DNA of 64,000 bases from an uncultured beta proteobacterium (lineage in GTDB: Bacteria; Pseudomonadota; Gammaproteobacteria; Burkholderiales; Burkholderiaceae): positions 1-64,000 of the forward strand of contig CAIKFU010000097.1 of the NCBI GenBank assembly GCA_903826775.1, in the 5' to 3' direction. The notes beneath the pieces were generated by a model. That model did no database searches and was not told the DNA's origin. It saw only the letters and a list, made by a program, of their open reading frames with translations. Positions 43,123 to 52,478 of this stretch are shown piece after piece. The position numbers and the translations under genes are program-made. Every line of letters begins with the position of its first letter. Positions within the stretch are counted from its first letter, which is position 1.

Positions 43123-44442
43123 ATGAATTCTCTGCAAAAGTATCTATACAACTTCAAAGCATTGGCGTTGGCTTTTTTAATTTTGCTACTGATTGTCTTT
43201 GTAGTGCTTTGGAAATTAATTCCGCCCCCGCCTAAAACAATTGTGATCGCTACGGGTTCAAAGTCCGGCTTGTATTATGCTTTCGGCGAAAAGTTGAAGA
43301 CTGAATTGGCTAAAGACGGCGTGACCGTAATCGTTAAAAATACTGCCGGTGCAGTCGATAATCTGGCATTGTTGAATGACCCAAATTCAGGTGTTGATTT
43401 TGCAATCATTCAAGGTGGGGTTGCGGATGTTGACCGCTATCCAGAATTCGTTTCTTTAGCCGGTTTGTTTTATGAGCCGGTATGGGTTTGGTATCGCGAG
43501 GAATCGTTTAAATCGGCTGGTTCTGAATTGACAATGCTAACCCAGTTGCGCGGTAAAAGAGTGGCCATTGGTAATCAGGGGAGTGGCACTTTGGCGCTTA
43601 GTAAAAAATTATTACAGGCCAATGGACTTGGGGAGAAATCCGTCCTCGCTGAGTATTTGACAACGGATGAGGCTTATTCAAAATTGGTTGCCGGTAAGTT
43701 GGACGCCGTGTTTACGGTTTCCGCTTCAGAGGCGCCGGTATTGGAGAAATTTTTGAGCGTACCGGGAATTCGATTAATGAATTTTGACCAAGCGGATGCG
43801 TATACCCGTCAATTTCCGTTTTTAACGAAAGTGGATATCCCTAGGGGTTTGTTAAGCATTCAATACGATCGCCCGAGACGAGAAATAGCGGTCATTGCCC
43901 CAACAGCAAGCTTGGTTAGTCGATCCAATGTGAGCCCTGCATTGGTCAGTTTGATATTGGGGGATTCGTACGACATCTTGAAATCGTATTCTCGCCTCCA
44001 AAAGCCCGGACAATTTCCCTCCCAAGACGGCTTGGATTTCGCGCTGCAAGCAGATGCCGAAATATACCTCAAAGACGGCCCTTCATTCTTGCACCGCCAC
44101 TTACCGTTTTGGACCGCAGTATGGGTTGGTCGAATTGCCAAGATCCTGATTCCTTTGTTGGCAATTCTGATACCGTTGGCGACGTATGTTCCCTCATTGC
44201 AAAACTTTCGATTGAAGTTAAAGTTATCGAAAATCTACGCGCAGCTAAAAAATATTGAGAGAAATGCATTGGATCCCGCTAATGATGAGCGAAATTTGCG
44301 CGAGCTGTCGGCAATTGAAGGGCGTCTAAATAGCATGAAGATTTCGCAGCTAGATGCTAAAGAGCTCTATGATTTAAAGGGACATGTCAACATGGTGAGT
44401 GAACGACTGAAGTTGATTCACGAGTCCCCTAGGAAAACGTAA
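43123..44442 (+). CDS. TAXI-family TRAP solute-binding protein, double membrane-anchored
   Basis: A protein of about 439 residues with a TAXI (TRAP-associated extracytoplasmic immunogenic) binding domain: an uncleaved-looking N-terminal TM helix (ALAFLILLLIVFVVLWKLI), TIVIATGSKSGLYYAFGEKL, the binding block DFAIIQGGVADVD, and GNQGSGTLALSKKLL. Unlike classic TAXI receptors it has a second hydrophobic segment (ILIPLLAILIPLATYVPS, about residues 346-363) and a charged helical cytosolic tail of about 75 residues. No TRAP permease is adjacent. The ATG at 43123 has AAGGG upstream; an ATG at 43093 is less likely. It is followed 1 bp later by a Bug receptor. Confidence 0.83.
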   Translation: MNSLQKYLYNFKALALAFLILLLIVFVVLWKLIPPPPKTIVIATGSKSGLYYAFGEKLKTELAKDGVTVIVKNTAGAVDNLALLNDPNSGVDFAIIQGGVADVDRYPEFVSLAGLFYEPVWVWYREESFKSAGSELTMLTQLRGKRVAIGNQGSGTLALSKKLLQANGLGEKSVLAEYLTTDEAYSKLVAGKLDAVFTVSASEAPVLEKFLSVPGIRLMNFDQADAYTRQFPFLTKVDIPRGLLSIQYDRPRREIAVIAPTASLVSRSNVSPALVSLILGDSYDILKSYSRLQKPGQFPSQDGLDFALQADAEIYLKDGPSFLHRHLPFWTAVWVGRIAKILIPLLAILIPLATYVPSLQNFRLKLKLSKIYAQLKNIERNALDPANDERNLRELSAIEGRLNSMKISQLDAKELYDLKGHVNMVSERLKLIHESPRKT

Positions 44443-44443
44443 A

Positions 44444-45427
44444 ATGAAAACAACCTTGTTCTTTAGTAGATTTTTTTGTTTGGCTCTGGTAAGTTTATGC
44501 GCCGTTTCTGGAGCCGATGCAGTCGCTCAGACTTATCCAAACAAGCCGATAGTGATCGTAGTGCCCCAAGCTGCTGCCGGCACAAACGATATTGTCGCTC
44601 GAATTATTGTTCCAACTTTTGGGGATGTGTTGGGCGCATCCGTTGTGGTGGAAAATCGGCCGGGAGCCGGCGGAAATATAGGCACCCAGAGTGTGGCTCG
44701 ATCCAATAAAGACGGTTACACGTTGCTGCTAACCATTAACAGCGCTCAGGCCATCAATCCTGCTTTATATAAGAATCCCGGTTTTGATCCGATTGGCGAC
44801 TTTACGCCTCTGTATTACATCGGATCTACCCCGTACGTGCTGGTAAGTCCGCCTGGGTCGCCACTTAAAACCTTGGCAGACGTTGTTACAACTGCCAAAA
44901 AAAGACCAGGGGAATTGGCATACGCTTCAGCAGGCAATGGAACCATTAGCCACCTTTTGGGGGCGATGCTCAATACCAGTGCGGGTATTGAAATGCAGCA
45001 TATTCCCTATAAGGGAGTGGCGCCGGCAATTAACGATGTGCTTGGGGGGCAGGTGCCGCTAGCGTTTGCTAGCCTACCTTCTGCTTTGAATTACATTAAG
45101 GCAGGCAAGTTGCAGGCGATAGCGATTAGTTCAGCAAAACGCTCCAGCGCTGATCCTGATATACCGGCGATTGCAGAAACGTATCCTGATTGCGTAGGCG
45201 AGGTATGGGTGGGTCTGTTTGCGCCTATAGGTGTGAATGCCGATGCGGCAAGGAAAATTCAAAATGCCATGGAAAAAACATTGTCCAAGCCAGAAGTCAG
45301 GGAGAAGCTAACCGCTCAAGGCTTGGATTTAAGCCCGATTGCCTCATCAAAATTGGCCATCCTGCTCAAGGATGAGATAGCGAAATGGGCAAAAATTGTT
45401 AAGGCTTCCGGTGCGCAGTTGGATTGA
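44444..45427 (+). CDS. Bug/TctC-family periplasmic solute receptor
   Basis: A 327-residue Bug receptor: signal peptide ending GADAVAQ, entry YPNKPIVIVVPQAAAGTNDIVAR and ligand loop VVENRPGAGGNIG. It begins 1 bp after the TAXI gene stop, so it is co-translated with it, pairing two unrelated receptor families in one operon. The 3' end overlaps the convergent AbrB-like gene by 29 bp. That gene product is a polytopic membrane protein and could conceivably be linked, but the opposite strand argues against an operon. Confidence 0.87.
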   Translation: MKTTLFFSRFFCLALVSLCAVSGADAVAQTYPNKPIVIVVPQAAAGTNDIVARIIVPTFGDVLGASVVVENRPGAGGNIGTQSVARSNKDGYTLLLTINSAQAINPALYKNPGFDPIGDFTPLYYIGSTPYVLVSPPGSPLKTLADVVTTAKKRPGELAYASAGNGTISHLLGAMLNTSAGIEMQHIPYKGVAPAINDVLGGQVPLAFASLPSALNYIKAGKLQAIAISSAKRSSADPDIPAIAETYPDCVGEVWVGLFAPIGVNADAARKIQNAMEKTLSKPEVREKLTAQGLDLSPIASSKLAILLKDEIAKWAKIVKASGAQLD

Positions 45428-46520
45428 GCCCTAAATCGAATTTCCGTTCCAGCCTTCCCAGCACTTGGTGAAAAAATAGTTCTGCAGATAGGATGACGAA
45501 TGCCATGCGAATAATGTGAAAGACGGTAACGGCCGGAACATTTAGGTGTAGCACATTTGCAGTGATGCCCATTTCTGCCATGCCGCCCGGAACGGTGCTC
45601 AAAATAAGCGATTCGACATCAAGACCGGAAAATTTGGTAATCGACAAGGAAAATAAGACGCTCATTAGTCCTGCTATAAATGTATAGATGCTGATACCCA
45701 AGGCTAAATTTTTGGCATGCAAAACAAAGTCTCGCGTAAAGCGAACGCCTAGACCCACTCCAATGAGCGTTTGAGCGCAGAGCGAAAGGTATTTTGGCCA
45801 CGAACTGAATTCGATTCCAAGCGCAGTCAATACTCCGCTAACAAGCAAGGGTCCAAGTAAAAAGGCATTGGGCAATTTGAGGCGGTGAAAAAGAGCGATT
45901 CCCAATGCAGAAAGTGCCAGCAAAATGCAAATGCCTTGAAAGGAAGTGGGAATGGTGCGGTTACTAAAATCGAGGTTTCCAGGCTCTCCCCAAATTTTAA
46001 AAAGCAGGGGAATGATTAATAAAATTAATAGCAGGCGCAAAGAATGTGCGGCAGCAACCAGATCGGCCCGTTCATTATGGCGTTCTGCTAATACCGTCAT
46101 TTCAGACGCACCACCCAGTGCGGAAGCAAAAAAGGCGGTGCGGAGCGAGATGTGAAAAAATCGCCAGAGCATCCAAGTTCCAAACGCCAACAGGATGGTG
46201 GACAACAGGCAGGCAAGCAAAATATAAGGGACGTCATGTTTTAGTTCTGAGACGGCTAGCGGCGTAAAGTAAAGACCAATGGCTATGCCGATAAACCATT
46301 GCCCAATATTTCTTCCCATTCGCGGCGCTTTTAGCGGCACGCCAAGTGCGCTGAGCATGGCGATGCTTACAAGCGGCCCTAACATCCATGGCAGCGGGGT
46401 ATGAATCAGTTGAGCCATCCAGCCGCTAAAAATGGCGATGGCATAGCAAGCGATCCACACTGGCAGTTCTCTAAGAGTTTGCTTTATTTGACTGAGGGAG
46501 AAAGGTGAAGATTCGCGCAA
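45399..46520 (-). CDS. AbrB-family polytopic membrane protein
   Basis: A 373-residue inner-membrane protein of the AbrB/AmoA-duplication family (PF05145), with about 10 hydrophobic helices in two homologous halves. The repeat signature is visible as HTPLPWMLGPLVSI in the first half and LPNAFLLGPLLVSG in the second, plus the C-terminal STVPGGMAEMGITANVL. Often annotated as ammonia monooxygenase-like or putative regulator; transport is more plausible from topology. The start is a TTG and is uncertain. The 3' overlap with the Bug gene is 29 bp. Confidence 0.8.
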   Translation of the reverse strand: MRESSPFSLSQIKQTLRELPVWIACYAIAIFSGWMAQLIHTPLPWMLGPLVSIAMLSALGVPLKAPRMGRNIGQWFIGIAIGLYFTPLAVSELKHDVPYILLACLLSTILLAFGTWMLWRFFHISLRTAFFASALGGASEMTVLAERHNERADLVAAAHSLRLLLILLIIPLLFKIWGEPGNLDFSNRTIPTSFQGICILLALSALGIALFHRLKLPNAFLLGPLLVSGVLTALGIEFSSWPKYLSLCAQTLIGVGLGVRFTRDFVLHAKNLALGISIYTFIAGLMSVLFSLSITKFSGLDVESLILSTVPGGMAEMGITANVLHLNVPAVTVFHIIRMAFVILSAELFFHQVLGRLERKFDLGLNPTAHRKP

Positions 46521-46608
46521 GGAATGTACTATATCGCTGAAGGGTTTTCATTTTAGCCAGTGATGGCAATTTATGCTCGTAAAGGTTGGGTTGACCTAAA
46601 ATGGTCGG

Positions 46609-47358
46609 ATGATACTGTCCCCTCCAATTACCCCGAGCAGTGAAATCCGACTGTCCATGCACGAGCGGGGATTTGCGGTGCTGTCTGCCCAAACGGTTGC
46701 CCAACTGGGAAGGTGCAATCTTTCCGATTTGCAAGATCTAAAGCAATATTGGAACGATCTTCCACGGGATCCGTATTTGAGGGATGGAGGACGCTATCGT
46801 TTTCGTCGCCACGCCAGTTATCAAATTCAAGGCGAGAAGATCGAGATGGTTCCCCATCGCGCCCATTGGCAATCGCAGGAGTACAACGCATTGCATGGCG
46901 GCATCGAGCGTTGGTTTGAGCCTATTCAAGCAGTATTGGCAGCCAACCCCTCTTGGAGATCCCTCTTGTGTGGCATTGCAAATCTGCTTTCTGGATTACA
47001 GCCTACAAATACTTGGTTTGTCGAGGCTCATCAATTTCGGATTGACACGACCGATGGTATCGGTCGTCCAACCCCTGAGGGAGCTCATCGCGACGGAGTG
47101 GATTTTGTGGCGGTATTTTTACTCGACAGAGTGGGGATTAAAGGCGGTGAAACGCGAATCTTTGAGGCCCATGATTCTTCGGGGCTGCGGTTTACTTTAA
47201 CTGAACCCTGGTCCTTATTGCTGATGAATGATGCGCGCATGATTCATGAGTCCACACCCATTCAGCCAACGGGATCGCATGGTTATCGCGATACCTTGGT
47301 ACTGACTTATCGCGCTGGCGGATTTCAGGATTCCCCTAAGAGTAGCCAGCAGCAATAG
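46609..47358 (+). CDS. 2-oxoglutarate/Fe(II) dioxygenase (PF10014-type)
   Basis: A 249-residue cytosolic protein of the 2OG-Fe dioxygenase family that includes bacterial amino-acid hydroxylases such as isoleucine 4-hydroxylase. The facial triad is visible as PEGAHRDGVDFV (His and Asp) and MIHESTPI (distal His), with Arg in HGYRDTLVLTYR for 2OG binding. The FRRHASYQI and EAHQFRI blocks are family features. It is flanked by convergent Bug and divergent AbrB-like genes. The substrate is likely an amino acid or derivative, but this is not provable here. Confidence 0.78.
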   Translation: MILSPPITPSSEIRLSMHERGFAVLSAQTVAQLGRCNLSDLQDLKQYWNDLPRDPYLRDGGRYRFRRHASYQIQGEKIEMVPHRAHWQSQEYNALHGGIERWFEPIQAVLAANPSWRSLLCGIANLLSGLQPTNTWFVEAHQFRIDTTDGIGRPTPEGAHRDGVDFVAVFLLDRVGIKGGETRIFEAHDSSGLRFTLTEPWSLLLMNDARMIHESTPIQPTGSHGYRDTLVLTYRAGGFQDSPKSSQQQ

Positions 47359-47361
47359 AAT

Positions 47362-48345
47362 TTATTCGGCCTCTATGCCTGCTTCCTTGATGGCTTTGGC
47401 CCACTTTACCGTTTCCAACTTAATTTTTTTATCCAGCATGTCCGGGCTGCCTGGCTGAGATTCAAAACCCAAAGAAGAAAACCGCTCTACCAATTCTTTT
47501 GAGCGTGCGGCTTCATTGATGGCGTGATTCAGCTTGGTCACTGCATCGGTTGGCATGCCGGCAGGACCAAATGCAGCAAAAAATGCAATCAATTCATAAT
47601 TTTTCAGACCCAAGGCTTCATTGACGGTTGGCAATTCAGGAATAGCGGCAGATCGTTTTAATGAGGTGACCGCAAGGCCGTGTACTTTTCCCGATTGGAT
47701 TTGCGGCAACATGACGGCAAAATCGGCAGTAAACATCATGACTTGACCCCCAATTAAATCCGTCATGGCATTGGGGCCATTTTTATAAGAGACGCCAGTC
47801 ATTTTGATACCGGTCATGCTCGCAAGCATTTCTGAAGAAACGCGTTGGGAAGTGCTGGCATAGGCAAAAGTTGTTTTGCCCGGTTCACCCTTTGCAAGGG
47901 AGATGAACTCCGTTAGGTTTTTTACGGGAACGGCATTGTTGATCGCCACAATTAAGGGGACTGAGCCAAAATATCCTAGCGGGGTAAATGCCGTATCCTG
48001 ATCATAAGGAAGTTTTTTGGTTAAACTTTTGAGTGCGGCATTGGTGCTGTTGGTGCCAAAAAGAACGGTGTACCCATCCGGCGGGGATTTAGCAACAAAA
48101 TCGGCGCCAATGATGCCGTTCGCTCCGGGCTTATTTTCAACAATGACGGGCTGCCCTAATGTCTCGGACATCTTGGTGGCAAATGCTCGACCGATCTGAT
48201 CGGTGGCGCTGCCAGGAGCAAACGGAACAATCGCCTTGATGGGTTTATTTGGGTAGGTCTGCGCTGAACCGGAAAAGCTTGCCATTGCCATAAGCAAGGC
48301 AAGGCATATTTTGCGTGTGTTAATTAAGGCAAGGCAAGATTTCAT
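47362..48345 (-). CDS. Bug/TctC-family periplasmic solute receptor
   Basis: A 327-residue orphan Bug receptor with signal peptide ending FSGSAQ, entry YPNKPIKAIVPFAPGSATDQIGR and ligand loop VIVENKPGANGIIG. The entry motif has Ser where other copies in this window have Gly-Gly. The ATG at 48345 has GGAG upstream; an in-frame upstream start at 48390 is not favoured. It is divergent from the MFS gene across 80 bp and only 3 bp from the convergent dioxygenase gene. Confidence 0.87.
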   Translation of the reverse strand: MKSCLALINTRKICLALLMAMASFSGSAQTYPNKPIKAIVPFAPGSATDQIGRAFATKMSETLGQPVIVENKPGANGIIGADFVAKSPPDGYTVLFGTNSTNAALKSLTKKLPYDQDTAFTPLGYFGSVPLIVAINNAVPVKNLTEFISLAKGEPGKTTFAYASTSQRVSSEMLASMTGIKMTGVSYKNGPNAMTDLIGGQVMMFTADFAVMLPQIQSGKVHGLAVTSLKRSAAIPELPTVNEALGLKNYELIAFFAAFGPAGMPTDAVTKLNHAINEAARSKELVERFSSLGFESQPGSPDMLDKKIKLETVKWAKAIKEAGIEAE

Positions 48346-48425
48346 AGTGGGCTCCGTTCCTATTGGTAACAGTTTAGCGCCTCTCGTCAATTTCCTTGGG
48401 CGAGTAGAATGATTCCTTCTTTCCT

Positions 48426-49670
48426 ATGCGATTTCATTCTGTCGGCTATACACCCCTTATGCTCATGGCACAAATTTGTGCCTTGTTGGGTTTTGCCTGC
48501 TACGCAGTGGCGCTAACCTCATTGCAAGATGCGTGGGGTTTAAGCAATCTGCAGTCTGGATTAATCGCGAGCGCTTTTTTCTTCGGTTACATTTTGCTGG
48601 TTCCGTTTGCTACGGCCATGACGGATCGCGTGGATGCTAGAAAGATTTATTTGTTTGGGGGAGTGTCTGCCTCCCTAGGATTGTTGGGTATGGGACTGTT
48701 CGCTGAAGGCTTCTATTCCGCTTTGATATTTATGGCTTTAAATGGGGCCGGTTTAGCCGGGACCTATATGCCCGGATTGAAGATCCTGTCTGATCGCATT
48801 GAGCAAGGTGAGCTGACCCGCCATATTGCTTTTTATACCGCCTTTTTTGGCATTGGCGTTGGATTGTCTTACGTATGCTCTGGCTGGATTTTGGATGCCT
48901 TTGGATGGCATTGGGTTTTTCTCGGGATTGCCTTAGGCCCGTTGGCTGCAACCTCGATTGTGTATTTCCTGATTCCTCCATTGCACCATGAGAGATGGCA
49001 TGGTTCCGCCAATATTCGGGTACACGATCTTTTCCCAATCAATAAATGGAAAATGGTCTTGCAGGATAAAAATGCGGCAGGATTTATTTTTGGCTATGCT
49101 GCCCATTCACTTGAGTTGTTTGCATCGCGTAGTTGGCTAGTGGCCTTTTTTGCATTTTGTGCCAGTTTTTCCGGACAATCCTTTTGGTTGACGGCAACTA
49201 CATTGGCTGGAGCCATTAATTTTTTCGGGGTTCCCTCATCGATTCTGGGCAATGAGATCGCCTTAAGGGTCGGCCGTCAAAAATGGATTTGTTTTGTCAT
49301 GATTGCAAGCGCGGTGTTGGGTACTGCTCTAGCAAGTTCGACTGGGCATTCATGGTGGCTGATTGTCATACTGGCAATTGGGCATACCATTTTTATCATG
49401 GCCGATTCTGCAACGTTAACTGCGGGTTTGGTGGTAAGTGCTCAAGATAATCTGAAGGGCGCTGCAATGGGATTGCATTCCTTGATGGGTTTTGGCGGTG
49501 GATTGCTGGGCCCGGCAATATTTGGTTTTGTTTTGGATATATCGGGTTCTCGGAGTTCTCAATCCTCGTGGATCTGGGCGTATATTTCGATAGTAATTTG
49601 GGGCGTATTTTTTGTTTTTTATGAGCGTCAAAGCGGATGGTCCAAGAAAAAAGCGATTCAGCAGCTATAA
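48426..49670 (+). CDS. MFS permease
   Basis: A 414-residue major facilitator superfamily transporter with 12 predicted helices. The loop 2-3 motif is FATAMTDRVDARKIYLFGG (degenerate MFS motif A, DRxxxRK). The 3' end overlaps ccoI by 34 bp, so it may be translationally linked to the copper-ATPase gene. Copper importers of the MFS type (CcoA) serve cbb3 oxidase in Rhodobacter, but I do not see the MxxxM/HxxxM pair expected of CcoA, so the substrate remains open. Confidence 0.85.
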   Translation: MRFHSVGYTPLMLMAQICALLGFACYAVALTSLQDAWGLSNLQSGLIASAFFFGYILLVPFATAMTDRVDARKIYLFGGVSASLGLLGMGLFAEGFYSALIFMALNGAGLAGTYMPGLKILSDRIEQGELTRHIAFYTAFFGIGVGLSYVCSGWILDAFGWHWVFLGIALGPLAATSIVYFLIPPLHHERWHGSANIRVHDLFPINKWKMVLQDKNAAGFIFGYAAHSLELFASRSWLVAFFAFCASFSGQSFWLTATTLAGAINFFGVPSSILGNEIALRVGRQKWICFVMIASAVLGTALASSTGHSWWLIVILAIGHTIFIMADSATLTAGLVVSAQDNLKGAAMGLHSLMGFGGGLLGPAIFGFVLDISGSRSSQSSWIWAYISIVIWGVFFVFYERQSGWSKKKAIQQL

Positions 49671-52132
49671 AAAATCATCCACCAGTTTCATTCTGTTATC
49701 ACTGCGGAAGTGAAGTGGATTCGGATTCCCTGTATGCAGAGGAAATGGGAGGGGTATGCCGAAAATTTTGTTGTGCTGGTTGCATGGCCATCGCGCAAAC
49801 GATTCACGGAGAAGGCTTAGAAGTATTTTATGCAAGGCGAATCCAAGCTGGATCAAAGCCTGGAGCGTTTTCCTCCGCTACCGATATTCCCGAAAACCTA
49901 TTGGCGTACGATGACCCTGTTCTATTGAGTAGATTCACAAGGCCGCTTGCTAGTGGATCATCTGATGGATTTCTTGAGACCACTCTTCGACTTGAAAAAA
50001 TTCGCTGCGCCGCTTGCGTCTGGTTGTGTGAGCAGCACCTCAAGAGAATCCCCGGTGTGTTGGATGTGCAAATCAATTACGTCACTCAAAAAGCCAAGAT
50101 TGATTTTTCACCAGCAAAAACAAGTCTGGCGCGATTGCTATTTGAAATTGAAAGAATAGGTTATGAGGCATGGCCATTTGAACCATCGCTTTCTTTTGAA
50201 AAGGCAAAAAAAGAAAAACGCCAATTACTAACCCGATTGGGGGTGGCGATTTTAGGCATGATGCAGGTGATGATGTACGCGTGGCCGTCCTACACTGGTG
50301 CGCAAGACATGTCTTCGGAGTTTGAATTGCTGCTTGGCTGGACCAGTTGGGCATTGACTGTTCCGGTAATGGTGTATTCCGCAGGACCCATTTTTTCGTC
50401 GGCTTGGCATAGCATTCGCCTTTTTCCCAAATCCCGGATGTTGGGCATGGACGTACCAATTGCCCTTGCTTTGTCTATGGCATTTTTTGCTGGGACAGTG
50501 AATATCGTGATGGGGTTTGGTCAAAGTTATTTTGATTCGATCACCATGTTTGTCGCATTTATTTTGGCGGCTAGGTATCTTGAACTCTTGGCAAGACAGG
50601 ATGCGCAAGGTGGGGCTGAAGCATTGGCAAAGCAGTTGCCAGTCACGTGTGAACGCTTGATCCGATATCCTGACTCTGGAGAAGTTCAATCGGTTCCACT
50701 GGTGAAGTGCCAACCAGGCGATGTTTTGCGAGTTTCCCCAGGAGAGGTTGTGCCGGCCGATGGCGTTTTGATTGCTCAAGAAAGCGCCCTAGATGAATCG
50801 TTGCTTACTGGTGAGGCTAAGCCGGTTAATAAAAAAGTTGGCGACAGGGTGTATGCCGGTACCCACAACATTCTCAATCCGCTGCTCATGAAAATCGAAG
50901 CGGTTGGGCAGTCAACCCGTATCGCGGGTATCGCATCGTTGTTGGATCAGGCGTTGTTGGCCAAGCCCGCTATGGTGAGTTTGGCGGAAAAATGGGCTGG
51001 ATATTTCGTAGGCTTTCTGTTGTTGGCCGCATTTTTCTCTTCCGCATTTTGGTTGTTGGTAGACCCGAGTCGAGCATGGACTGTGCTCGTAGCAGTTCTG
51101 GTGGCAAGCTGCCCCTGCGCGCTCTCTCTCGCGGTCCCAACGGCAATGGCAGCCGCTCAAGGCGCCGTCACAAAATTGGGGTTGCTGATTGTGCGCGGTC
51201 ATGTCATGGAGGGGTTTGTTAAGGCAACGGATTTGGTTGTAGATAAAACCGGGACCTTGACCATGGGGCAGCCCGAATTAAAAGAAGTGTTGCATATCCG
51301 ATCCGATTTTGATCGCGCTAGCGCACTTTCACTTGCTGCAGCCATGGAGTCTGGTCAGCGGCATCCGTTGGCTTTATCGCTAATGCGTGCAGCAGAAGCG
51401 GAGAGGCTCGAGTTGCCAATTTTATTGATGCCGATTGCAAACGAAATGGGCAGAGGGCTTTCATCTGGCTTCTACCGTTTGGGAAGCGCTGCTTGGGCAG
51501 GAAATTGTCAGGTTCCAGTGGATACGCTCATCGATAAGAATGGGGAATATGGGAACGTCTATCTGTCGGATGCACAAGGACTCATTGCGAAATTTGTATT
51601 TCTTGATACCCCAAGGGCAGGAGCTCGCGACCTTTTAAACGCTGCCAAGGATAGGAATATTTCCGTACACCTTATTTCAGGAGATGATTTGAGAACGGTT
51701 GCTTGGTGGGCGACGTATTTTGGGATTGAAAATTATCGGGGCGATTGCACCCCCGAGGATAAGTACGACTACATCGAGCAATTGCAAAAAAAAGATCGTT
51801 TTGTTTGGGCTATCGGCGATGGTGTGAATGATGCCCCCCTGTTGGCACGCGCCAATATTTCGGTTGCAGTCGGTGCGGGCGCCCCCCTAGCATCTGCCGG
51901 TGCCGATGCCATCCTAACGGCGGTCTCTCTCTTGCCTTTAGCCAAGGCATTGCTATTGGCCGATAAAGCCCAATTGGTAATTAAAGAAAATTTGATATGG
52001 GCTCTGATCTACAACCTGGTTGCGATTCCAGTGGCAATGATGGGGTGGGTAAACCCGTGGGTTGCGGGTATTGGAATGTCCATTTCATCTTTGGCAGTGA
52101 CCTTAAATGCATGGCGACTTAGAAAAGCGTAA
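49637..52132 (+). CDS. ccoI: cbb3-assembly copper P-type ATPase CcoI/FixI
   Basis: An 831-residue P1B-type ATPase. The N-terminus has the CcoI/FixI-specific Cys-rich domain (CYHCGSEV ... CCAGCMAIA), then an HMA domain with Cys124-Ala-Ala-Cys127, eight TM helices, the metal-transport motif Ser-Cys492-Pro-Cys494 (CPC), phosphorylation Asp536 in DKTGT, and GDGVNDAPLL. It exports copper to the periplasm for the CuB site of the cbb3 oxidase. ccoS and ccoN follow. The start overlaps the MFS gene by 34 bp. Confidence 0.93.
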   Translation: MVQEKSDSAAIKNHPPVSFCYHCGSEVDSDSLYAEEMGGVCRKFCCAGCMAIAQTIHGEGLEVFYARRIQAGSKPGAFSSATDIPENLLAYDDPVLLSRFTRPLASGSSDGFLETTLRLEKIRCAACVWLCEQHLKRIPGVLDVQINYVTQKAKIDFSPAKTSLARLLFEIERIGYEAWPFEPSLSFEKAKKEKRQLLTRLGVAILGMMQVMMYAWPSYTGAQDMSSEFELLLGWTSWALTVPVMVYSAGPIFSSAWHSIRLFPKSRMLGMDVPIALALSMAFFAGTVNIVMGFGQSYFDSITMFVAFILAARYLELLARQDAQGGAEALAKQLPVTCERLIRYPDSGEVQSVPLVKCQPGDVLRVSPGEVVPADGVLIAQESALDESLLTGEAKPVNKKVGDRVYAGTHNILNPLLMKIEAVGQSTRIAGIASLLDQALLAKPAMVSLAEKWAGYFVGFLLLAAFFSSAFWLLVDPSRAWTVLVAVLVASCPCALSLAVPTAMAAAQGAVTKLGLLIVRGHVMEGFVKATDLVVDKTGTLTMGQPELKEVLHIRSDFDRASALSLAAAMESGQRHPLALSLMRAAEAERLELPILLMPIANEMGRGLSSGFYRLGSAAWAGNCQVPVDTLIDKNGEYGNVYLSDAQGLIAKFVFLDTPRAGARDLLNAAKDRNISVHLISGDDLRTVAWWATYFGIENYRGDCTPEDKYDYIEQLQKKDRFVWAIGDGVNDAPLLARANISVAVGAGAPLASAGADAILTAVSLLPLAKALLLADKAQLVIKENLIWALIYNLVAIPVAMMGWVNPWVAGIGMSISSLAVTLNAWRLRKA

Positions 52133-52164
52133 GCGTAGCAAGACTCAAGCTAGACTCTAGACTT

Positions 52165-52338
52165 ATGGAAAGCCTCTACCTACTAATTCCCCTGTCATTG
52201 GTTTTGGTTGGCGTATTGGCCTTGATCCTATTTTGGTCCGTTAAGAGCGGGCAATTTGATGATTTGGATGGTCCTGGGCATTCCGTTTTAATGGATGACG
52301 ACTTGCCAAGGCATGAGGATCGGCAAATAAAAAAATAA
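52165..52338 (+). CDS. ccoS: cbb3 oxidase maturation protein CcoS
   Basis: A 57-residue single-helix protein, MESLYLLIPLSLVLVGVLAL onward, with the helix followed by FWSVKSGQFDDLDGPGHSVLMDDD. SGQFDDLDGP is the diagnostic CcoS motif. It lies between ccoI and ccoN, as in other Burkholderiales, 32 bp after ccoI. CcoS is needed for cofactor insertion into cbb3 oxidase. Confidence 0.92.
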   Translation: MESLYLLIPLSLVLVGVLALILFWSVKSGQFDDLDGPGHSVLMDDDLPRHEDRQIKK

Positions 52339-52384
52339 TCCCTTGAAAAAATACTTTGGATTTGGGCTCAATTTTGCTGAACCT

Positions 52385-52398
52385 TTGATATAGATCAA
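52385..52398 (+). promoter_or_regulatory. Perfect FNR box before ccoN
   Basis: TTGAT-ATAG-ATCAA is a perfect FNR/ANR site 81 bp before the ccoN start. A class II arrangement would place the -10 at about 52421-52426 (GACAAT) and the start at about 52433. A short dyad TTGTCC/GGACAA (52408-52413 with 52420-52425) overlaps that -10 and could bind a second regulator. Confidence 0.85.
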
Positions 52399-52478
52399 AA
52401 CAGATTTTTGTCCTTGAATGGACAATCAACCTAGTTCATTTGAATTATGTTGCGTTGTGTCAAAAATAAGGAGAAACC

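Noticed and set aside
48426..49670. Naming the MFS gene ccoA
   Set aside because: The MxxxM and HxxxM copper motifs expected of CcoA are not visible; neighbour position alone is not enough.
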